Source of the DNA: GCA-2690565 sp002457235
Lineage (GTDB): Bacteria > Verrucomicrobiota > Verrucomicrobiia > Opitutales > Coraliomargaritaceae
Assembly: GCA_045565695.1 (NCBI GenBank)
Contig: JBJLEZ010000008.1
Coordinates: forward strand, 83,282 to 147,281
DNA: 64,000 nt
Reading direction: 5' to 3'
Shown here: in pieces, positions 28,589-34,715 of the stretch
Position numbering within the stretch: position 1 is the stretch's first letter
Layout: every line of letters starts with the position of its first letter
The notes under the pieces: model-generated
Databases searched by the model: none
What the model was told of the DNA's origin: nothing
Seen by the model: only the letters and a program-made list of their open reading frames with translations
Program-made: the position numbers and the translations under genes

Positions 28589-29857
28589 ATGATCGATATA
28601 AAATTATTAAGAGAAAGTCCGGATATAGTGCGGGCAGCCATCGCTAGAAAAAAGTTCAAGGTGGATATCGATAAAGTGATCGAACTGGATACGATTCGCC
28701 GTGAAAAGATCACCGAAGCAGAAAAAGCAAGAGCAGAGCAAAAGTTGGCGAACCAATCGATGGCTCTGTTAGAGAAAGGCTCACCTGAGTTTTTAGAAAA
28801 AGTCGCCGAAATGAAGTCAGTCTCAGCCAAAGCCAAAGAGCTTGAAGCTGAAGCGAAAACGGCCGATCAATCGTTCCAAGAAGCCTTTTTGGAAATACCT
28901 AATCTGCCTGATGAAAGTGTGCCGTCTGGCGATACCGAGGACGATAATGAGATTTGCCATAGTTGGGGCGATACTTCGATTTATCCGCATGCGAAAGCTC
29001 ACTACGATATTCCATGGTTTGAATCACGAGTGGATTTTGCACGAGGTGTCAAAGTCACAGGTGCAGGGTTTCCTTTTTATGTCGGAGAAATGTCTCGGAT
29101 GGTTCGTGCATTGATAAATTTTTTCTTAGAAGAAGCACAAAAGAATGGTTATGAAGAAGTGGCTCCTCCCGTAGTTGTCAATGCAGAGAGTGCGACCGCT
29201 ACAGGCCAACTACCCGACAAAGAAGGGCAGATGTATTTTGATCCTAATGAAGGTTTCTATTTGATCCCAACCGCCGAAGTTCCCGTAACCAACTTTTATC
29301 GAGATGAAATTTTTGATGAAAAAACTTTACCAATGTATCGTTGTGCCTACACCCCTTGTTTTCGCCGTGAAGCTGGGAGTTGGGGGGCGGATGTGCGAGG
29401 GCTCAATCGTTTGCACCAATTCGACAAAGTTGAATTAGTCAAATGGACGAGTGCCGAAAGTAGTATGCAAGAGCTCGAAAAGCTTAAAGAGAATGTCGAG
29501 GCTTTGATCATCGCTTTAGAATTACCCTACAGAGTACTTAGAATGTGTACTGGCGACATAGGCTTCCCGCACGCCAAACAATATGACTTAGAAGTTTTCG
29601 CCGCAGGACAAAAGCGATGGTTAGAGGTATCCAGTTGTAGTAACTTTACCGATTTCCAAGCGAGAAGGGCAGGCATACGCTACCGTGATGCAGATGGCAA
29701 AATCCATACCGCTCATACCTTAAATGGTTCGGGCTTAGCGATTCCTCGGGTGCTAGCCGCTATTCTTGAAAATAATTTACAAGAAGACGGTCGAGTCAAA
29801 GTGCCTAAAGTATTGCAAAAATGGATGAATCAAGAATTTATTGGTGATGCCGTTTAA
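28589..29857 (+). CDS. serS: Seryl-tRNA synthetase
   Basis: A class II synthetase. It has the N-terminal tRNA-binding coiled coil (about 25-110, EKARAEQKLANQ and the following helices), motif 2 CFRREAGSWGADVRGLNRLHQFDKVE and motif 3 NGSGLAIPRVLAAILEN. I start at ATG 28589 (MIDIKLLRESPDIVR, 422 residues), which is the normal beginning; the frame stays open upstream to 28502 but this adds a hydrophobic, family-unlike stretch. The small membrane gene and proS follow closely. Confidence 0.97.
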   Translation: MIDIKLLRESPDIVRAAIARKKFKVDIDKVIELDTIRREKITEAEKARAEQKLANQSMALLEKGSPEFLEKVAEMKSVSAKAKELEAEAKTADQSFQEAFLEIPNLPDESVPSGDTEDDNEICHSWGDTSIYPHAKAHYDIPWFESRVDFARGVKVTGAGFPFYVGEMSRMVRALINFFLEEAQKNGYEEVAPPVVVNAESATATGQLPDKEGQMYFDPNEGFYLIPTAEVPVTNFYRDEIFDEKTLPMYRCAYTPCFRREAGSWGADVRGLNRLHQFDKVELVKWTSAESSMQELEKLKENVEALIIALELPYRVLRMCTGDIGFPHAKQYDLEVFAAGQKRWLEVSSCSNFTDFQARRAGIRYRDADGKIHTAHTLNGSGLAIPRVLAAILENNLQEDGRVKVPKVLQKWMNQEFIGDAV

Positions 29858-29893
29858 TCTAGAAATTTTAAAAATTACCTTTAGAAAGAAACT

Positions 29894-30121
29894 ATGATTG
29901 ATATATTTTTTGACGCACTCAAAGCAGGCAACCCACTTTATTGGGCGGGCTTCCTGGTCGCCATTTTCTTCTTCTTTAAATTCCTTCAAGGACTTGGGAA
30001 GTTAGTGCTTTTACTTCTAATTCTCGCGGCAATTGCTTACACAGTATTTTATTTCAATCCTGAAATCTTTGAAACTTTTCTTAAGCAAGCTAAAGATGTC
30101 ACCGAAGAAATTGATATTTAA
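29894..30121 (+). CDS. Small membrane protein between serS and proS
   Basis: A 75-residue protein with two hydrophobic segments (about 17-33, YWAGFLVAIFFFFKFLQ, and 36-53, KLVLLLLILAAIAYTVFY) and a short acidic C-terminal tail. It lies 36 bases after serS and 36 bases before proS on the same strand, so co-transcription is likely. Codon use resembles its neighbours, which supports a real gene. I do not recognise the family and propose no function. Confidence 0.65.
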   Translation: MIDIFFDALKAGNPLYWAGFLVAIFFFFKFLQGLGKLVLLLLILAAIAYTVFYFNPEIFETFLKQAKDVTEEIDI

Positions 30122-30157
30122 GCACTGTCCCTCAAGCACAGGAAAATCCGATTATAT

Positions 30158-31657
30158 ATGTCCCAAAAGCCCAAAACCGCTATCACTCCAACTCGGGTAG
30201 AAAATTATCCTGAATGGTATCAGCAAGTGATCAAAGCTGCCGATCTCGCAGAGACTTCACCGGTTCGTGGATGCATGGTGATTAAGCCATGGGGTTATGC
30301 AATTTGGGAAAACATCCAAAAAGAACTCGATAGACGCTTCAAAGCAACCGGCCATAAGAATGCTTATTTCCCTTTATTCATTCCTATGCGCTACCTTCAA
30401 AAGGAAGCCGATCATGTGGATGGCTTCGCTAAAGAATGTGCCGTTGTCACCCATTCACGACTCGAGGCAGACGAAAATGGACAGCTTCAGCCTGCCGGCC
30501 CTCTCGATGAGCCTTTAATTGTACGACCCACCTCCGAAACCATTATCGGTGAACTCTTTGCTAAATGGGTACAATCCTACAGAGACCTCCCGCTTCTCAT
30601 CAATCAATGGGCCAATGTCGTTCGTTGGGAAATGCGCACACGACTCTTTTTACGCACATCAGAATTTCTCTGGCAGGAAGGGCATACTGTCCACGCCACC
30701 GAAGAAGAAGCGATGGTAGAAACTCGCACCATGCTCGATGTTTATGCCGATTTTTCTGAAAACTACCTAGCCATGCCCGTGATCAAAGGAGAAAAAACCG
30801 AAGCTGAACGCTTCCCCGGTGCGGTTTCCACTTACTCCATCGAAGCCATGATGCAGGATAAGAAGGCCCTCCAAGCAGGCACTTCTCACTTTCTCGGTCA
30901 AAACTTTGCCAAATCAAGCTCGATCAAATTTTTAAATGCTGAATCCAAAGAAGAACACGCATGGACAACCTCTTGGGGCGTATCCACTCGACTTGTAGGC
31001 GGATTAATTATGACTCATTCCGATGATGATGGACTCGTCTTACCACCAGCCATTGCACCCGCACATGTCGTTATTTTACCCGTCACACCAAAGCCGGATT
31101 CACGAGACGCCGTCCTTGAATACTGTCGAGATATTAAGCAAGCCCTCGAAGCTCAGAGCTATCTCGGAGAGCCTGTTCGGGTTGAGCTTGATGACCGTGA
31201 TATTCGAGGCGGTGAAAAAACATGGTCATGGGTGAAGAAAGGCGTTCCCGTCCGCATAGAAGTTGGGCCACGAGATATGGAAAAAGAGGCCGTTTTCTAC
31301 GCACGCCGAGACAAAGCGGTGAAAGATAAAGTCAGCCAAGAGAAAGCCAGCTTCGTTTCAGAGATCACCGCATTGCTTGAAAATATCCAAAGCAACTTAT
31401 TTAAAAAGGCTCAAGACTTTCAAAAGACCCATACTCAAAGCATCGACAATAAAGAAGACTTTGAAGCTTACTTTGCTGATGAAGATGCCGGCTATGCCTC
31501 AGTCGGTTTCTGCTTAGATAGCCAACTGGAAGACGAACTGGCCAAACGCTTGAAAATCAGCGTGCGTTGTATTCCTAACGATACTGTAGCGGAAACAGTC
31601 CCCTGTATCTTTACCGGAAAAGACGGTAAGCGAGTGATCTTTGCCCGTTCGTATTAA
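30158..31657 (+). CDS. proS: Prolyl-tRNA synthetase, archaeal/eukaryotic type
   Basis: The 499-residue protein belongs to the shorter type of ProRS without the editing insertion: it begins with YPEWYQQVIKAADLAETSPVRGCMVIKPWGYAIWE and has RPTSETIIGELFAKWVQSYRDLP, RTSEFLWQEGHT and the C-terminal extension ending KRVIFARSY, typical of archaeal-like ProRS. The class II motif 3 region is present. GC content looks visibly higher here than in polA or the pseudopilin genes (judged by eye). Confidence 0.96.
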   Translation: MSQKPKTAITPTRVENYPEWYQQVIKAADLAETSPVRGCMVIKPWGYAIWENIQKELDRRFKATGHKNAYFPLFIPMRYLQKEADHVDGFAKECAVVTHSRLEADENGQLQPAGPLDEPLIVRPTSETIIGELFAKWVQSYRDLPLLINQWANVVRWEMRTRLFLRTSEFLWQEGHTVHATEEEAMVETRTMLDVYADFSENYLAMPVIKGEKTEAERFPGAVSTYSIEAMMQDKKALQAGTSHFLGQNFAKSSSIKFLNAESKEEHAWTTSWGVSTRLVGGLIMTHSDDDGLVLPPAIAPAHVVILPVTPKPDSRDAVLEYCRDIKQALEAQSYLGEPVRVELDDRDIRGGEKTWSWVKKGVPVRIEVGPRDMEKEAVFYARRDKAVKDKVSQEKASFVSEITALLENIQSNLFKKAQDFQKTHTQSIDNKEDFEAYFADEDAGYASVGFCLDSQLEDELAKRLKISVRCIPNDTVAETVPCIFTGKDGKRVIFARSY

Positions 31658-31663
31658 TACGAA
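31648..31663. repeat. Perfect 16-base palindrome at the proS stop
   Basis: TTCGTATTAATACGAA is self-complementary and contains the proS stop codon TAA. It is followed by two further TACGAAA-like copies (31673-31686). There is no T tract, so it is not a clear terminator. Confidence 0.5.
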
Positions 31664-31687
31664 AAGACTAGGTACGAAATACGAAAA

Positions 31688-32353
31688 TTAATCATTCGTT
31701 CCACTTTCACCATCCAGCTTTTTTAGCTTCGGCTTAATCACCATTTGGCAATAGGGGTGTCTATGATTATTGCGATAAAAGTCTTGGTGATAATACTCCG
31801 CTGGGTAAAAAATATCTGCCGGAGAAATTTCAGTGACAATAGTATCGGGATAAAGACTCGCTGCTTCAGCCTTGGATGCTTTGGCAATTTTAGTCTGAGC
31901 CTCTGAATGGGTGAAAATCGCCGAACGATACTGCGTCCCCACATCTGCTCCCTGACGGTTTAAAGTGGTTGGATCATGTGCCACCCAAAAACGTTTCAGT
32001 ATTGTTTCATAAGAAATCACATTAGGATCATAAGTAATCTGTACGACTTCTGCATGACCCGTTGTTCCAGTACAGATAGCTTCATAAGTCGGATTGGGAG
32101 TCTGACCGCCCATGTAACCCGAAACCACAGATTCAACACCCTCTAAAGATTTAAAGACCGCTTCCACGCACCAAAAACAACCCGCACCCAAAGTCGCCTC
32201 TTTTGACGCCGTGAGTTCGGCTAAGGTCGAGGCCCTGCCCATAGTTTCTATACTCACTGTATCTTTTGCCATAAGGTTACCTAAAACATATAAAGTAAGA
32301 GCGATTAAGCAACTGAAGAAGCCACTGAATAGAGGATAGATTCTTATTTGCAT
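31688..32353 (-). CDS. msrA: Peptide methionine sulfoxide reductase MsrA, exported form
   Basis: It reduces methionine-S-sulfoxide in proteins. The catalytic block GAGCFWCVEAVFKSLEGV is followed by GYMGGQTPNPTYE, GHAEVVQITYDP and the substrate region HDPTTLNRQGADVGTQYRSAIF. I use ATG 32353 (MQIRIYPLFSGFFSCLIALTLYVLG, 221 residues). The first 25 residues form a hydrophobic signal or anchor, which suggests work outside the cytoplasm. An upstream TTG at 32383 is in frame but less likely. It lies downstream of the DUF493 gene by 36 bases. Confidence 0.93.
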   Translation of the reverse strand: MQIRIYPLFSGFFSCLIALTLYVLGNLMAKDTVSIETMGRASTLAELTASKEATLGAGCFWCVEAVFKSLEGVESVVSGYMGGQTPNPTYEAICTGTTGHAEVVQITYDPNVISYETILKRFWVAHDPTTLNRQGADVGTQYRSAIFTHSEAQTKIAKASKAEAASLYPDTIVTEISPADIFYPAEYYHQDFYRNNHRHPYCQMVIKPKLKKLDGESGTND

Positions 32354-32389
32354 GGTCTTTGGGAAAATTGCTTTAATTAACAAATTGAA

Positions 32390-32656
32390 TTAAATACTGA
32401 TGATCCCAGGGATTCGCTCCATCTTCTCATAAATCGAGATAATTTCCTCCGATGAGCCCATCGTTTTCTCAAGGCTAAAGGCTTTATAACGCCCATTACT
32501 CGAAGGGCGAGAGGTCAAGTTAGGGTCATCCAGTAACTCGATCACCTGATTCGACTGCTCAATCGGAACGATGAACTTAAAAGGAAACGATGCCGGCCAA
32601 GTATAATAGGCATCTAAACTACTTTTAAAGCTCTCAACTGCGTAAGGATCAAACAT
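32390..32656 (-). CDS. DUF493 (YbeD-like) family protein
   Basis: An 88-residue protein with the DUF493 pattern: FPFKFIVPIEQSNQVIELL in the first strand and helix, RPSSNGRYKAFSLEKTMGSSEEIISIYEKMERIPGI in the second half (ferredoxin-like fold). I start at ATG 32656 (MFDPYAVESF); a TTG/other start at 32674 would add six hydrophobic residues. The function of DUF493 proteins is unclear; in E. coli YbeD lies near lipoate genes, which are not here. Confidence 0.7.
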   Translation of the reverse strand: MFDPYAVESFKSSLDAYYTWPASFPFKFIVPIEQSNQVIELLDDPNLTSRPSSNGRYKAFSLEKTMGSSEEIISIYEKMERIPGIISI

Positions 32657-32785
32657 TAAGAATACTATAAACAAAAAACCCGATAAGTCTAAGCCAAATA
32701 CATTTTTTTAAGATCAAGACTTGCCAGACTCTAAAATCATCACAATAAAAGCCTACTTAGTTTTATTTAAACACTTCTAACACTT

Positions 32786-32872
32786 GCCTAGGTGGTGGAA
32801 TTGGTAGACACCCGGGACTTAAAATCCCGTGCCAGCAATGGCGTGCGGGTTCGAGTCCCGCCCTAGGCACCA
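32786..32872 (+). tRNA. tRNA-Leu (anticodon UAA)
   Basis: The acceptor stem GCCTAGG pairs with CCTAGGC, the anticodon stem CGGGA pairs with TCCCG around loop CTTAAAA (anticodon TAA), a long class II variable arm (GTGCCAGCAATGGCGTG) follows, and the T arm is CGGGTTCGAGTCCCG. The CCA end is encoded. The length is 87 bases, typical of tRNA-Leu. Confidence 0.97.
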
Positions 32873-32940
32873 CTTATAGATTGAGTTCCGATTAATCCGT
32901 CTCTAATTGTGCTTTAAAGAGATTTGGCTCGATTCTTGCG

Positions 32941-32946
32941 TATAAT
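32941..32946 (+). promoter_or_regulatory. Candidate -10 box of the glucosylglycerate operon
   Basis: A perfect TATAAT ends 7 bases before the ATG at 32954. Transcription would then start on or next to the A of the start codon, giving a leaderless mRNA. There is no clear -35 hexamer at the right distance. Confidence 0.4.
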
Positions 32947-32953
32947 AGTGTGT

Positions 32954-33853
32954 ATGAACCTTTTTCTGGATGAATTTATCGCAAATGAGCGCTTAGATGG
33001 CTCATTTCGTAGGCTTGTCTCTCGGGCCTATATGCCAATTGCTAAAAAAATTCTCTCATGGAAGGCTTCGAAGGGAGGTCCTCTGGTGGTGGCGATAAAT
33101 GGGGCTCAGGGGACGGGCAAATCGACATTTTCTCGCTTTTTATCCGATTTTTTTCGTGAGACTGCTGGGCTGAATGTCTGTGTGCTGTCTTTGGATGATT
33201 TGTATTTGAGTCGGGCAGATCGTCTTGCGCTAGCTGAGCGCGTGCATACATTGTTTGCCACTCGTGGGGTGCCGGGAACGCATGATACTCAATTGGGAAT
33301 GGATTTGATAAAGACTTTAACAAGTGGAGAAACGGGTGCAGTGCATATCCCTAGATTTCGTAAGGAGATTGATGATCGGGCGGAAGAATCAGAATGGTAT
33401 ACGGTTGGATTACCAGTGGATATTGTTTTTTTTGAGGGTTGGTGTGTGTCTGCTCGAGCGGAGTCGGGGGCTTCGTTATCGGAAGCAATCAATACATTTG
33501 AAGCAGAGTCAGATGCAGAGGGTGATTGGAGACGCTATGTGAATACTTGTTTAGAGGGTGAATACCGAAATTTATTTGCTATGGTTGATCATACAATTAT
33601 GTTGAGGGTTCCGTGTTTTGATTGTATTTTAAAATGGCGTATGGAGCAGGAGTATAAGTTGCGTTTACAGTGTGAAGCTTTTGCGGATGGAGCGAAGCAT
33701 CATTTTATGTCGGAAGCGGAATTGAGGCATTTTATTGCTCATTTTGAACGGCTTACCCGATGGATGCTCAAGGATATGCCCAGATTTGCTGATGTGATTT
33801 TGGATTTTAACGAGGATCGTTCGTTTAAAGATTTGATGATAATAAATGGCTAA
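32954..33853 (+). CDS. D-glycerate 3-kinase family protein
   Basis: A P-loop kinase of 299 residues with Walker A INGAQGTGKST (about 42-52), LSLDDLYLSRADRLALAERVHTLFATRGVPGTHD and the FEGWCVSAR block, which together match the D-glycerate 3-kinase family known from plants, fungi and many bacteria. It would convert glycerate to 3-phosphoglycerate. I start at ATG 32954 because of the TATAAT just upstream; a start at 32924 is not supported. It overlaps the next gene by 8 bases. In this operon its glycerate would come from phosphorolysis of glucosylglycerate, and its product is the acceptor for the synthase. Confidence 0.85.
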   Translation: MNLFLDEFIANERLDGSFRRLVSRAYMPIAKKILSWKASKGGPLVVAINGAQGTGKSTFSRFLSDFFRETAGLNVCVLSLDDLYLSRADRLALAERVHTLFATRGVPGTHDTQLGMDLIKTLTSGETGAVHIPRFRKEIDDRAEESEWYTVGLPVDIVFFEGWCVSARAESGASLSEAINTFEAESDAEGDWRRYVNTCLEGEYRNLFAMVDHTIMLRVPCFDCILKWRMEQEYKLRLQCEAFADGAKHHFMSEAELRHFIAHFERLTRWMLKDMPRFADVILDFNEDRSFKDLMIING

Positions 33854-34715
33854 GAAAGTACAGTGGATCGTGGTAACAGATTTAGACGCGTCTTTATTGG
33901 ATGAGTCCTATTCTTATGAAGCTGCTTCGGAAACCTTAGAGGCTTTGCAGGCAAAAGATATACCAGTCGTATGGAATTCGAGTAAAACTTTAGACGAGAT
34001 GATTGAGATGACCAAAGATTGGCAATGGAAGCGTAAGCCTATTTTAGTTGGGGAAAATGGTGCGACTTTGGCTTTTCCTTGTGATCCGGAGGGGGACAAC
34101 GTCACCGAGGCTGTATGGAGTGATTATTTACGAGCGGATGCAGTCACAGATGGGTATCTGTGTCTATTCGATACCGAAGTGCGTGCAGATATTTTGAGAA
34201 CGATTCATATGCTCAAACAGAAAAATGAGTTTGCTTTTCGGGGATTTTCCGACTTCACCGATGAAGCCTTGGTTGAATTAACTGGTTTGTCGGATACTGC
34301 TGTGCAAATGGCCAAAGCACGACAGGCTACGGAGCCAATTTTATGGGAGGGTAGTGATGAGGACTATTGTGCCTTTATTCAAATCATTAAAGGCTATGGT
34401 TTCAAAGCTTTGAGGGGCGGCCAATTCACCCATATTATGCACTCAAAATACGATAAATCGATTGGTATGGCATCGGTGGTCTCTCTTTTTACTAAACGAT
34501 ACCCTGACTTTAGTTGGAAAACGATTGCCCTTGGCGACAGTCCAAATGATGCGGTGATGTTGGAGCAAGCGGATTTTGCAGTCGTAATTCCTAATAAGAA
34601 AAAGGGAACAATGGCTTTAAAGCGTAAGGATTATATTCTTGCCGACGATTATGCTTCAGAGGGCTGGAATGATTCAGTGCTCAAATTTTTAAAATCAACC
34701 CAACAATTTATATGA
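33846..34715 (+). CDS. Glucosyl/mannosyl-3-phosphoglycerate phosphatase (HAD-IIB)
   Basis: The 289-residue protein is a HAD phosphatase with motif I in VVTDLDASLLD (Asp-x-Asp), motif II VVWNSSK and the C-terminal metal site ALGDSPNDAVMLEQADFAV. DLDASLLD and the overall pattern fit mannosyl-3-phosphoglycerate phosphatases, which also accept the glucosyl compound. It would dephosphorylate the product of the N-terminal domain of the next gene to the free solute. The gene overlaps the kinase gene by 8 bases and the next by 4 (ATGA), a sign of translational coupling. Confidence 0.85.
   Translation: MAKKVQWIVVTDLDASLLDESYSYEAASETLEALQAKDIPVVWNSSKTLDEMIEMTKDWQWKRKPILVGENGATLAFPCDPEGDNVTEAVWSDYLRADAVTDGYLCLFDTEVRADILRTIHMLKQKNEFAFRGFSDFTDEALVELTGLSDTAVQMAKARQATEPILWEGSDEDYCAFIQIIKGYGFKALRGGQFTHIMHSKYDKSIGMASVVSLFTKRYPDFSWKTIALGDSPNDAVMLEQADFAVVIPNKKKGTMALKRKDYILADDYASEGWNDSVLKFLKSTQQFI

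Noticed and set aside
31648..31663. Palindrome as terminator of proS
   Set aside because: It is AT-rich, has no loop and no T tract, and overlaps the stop codon.
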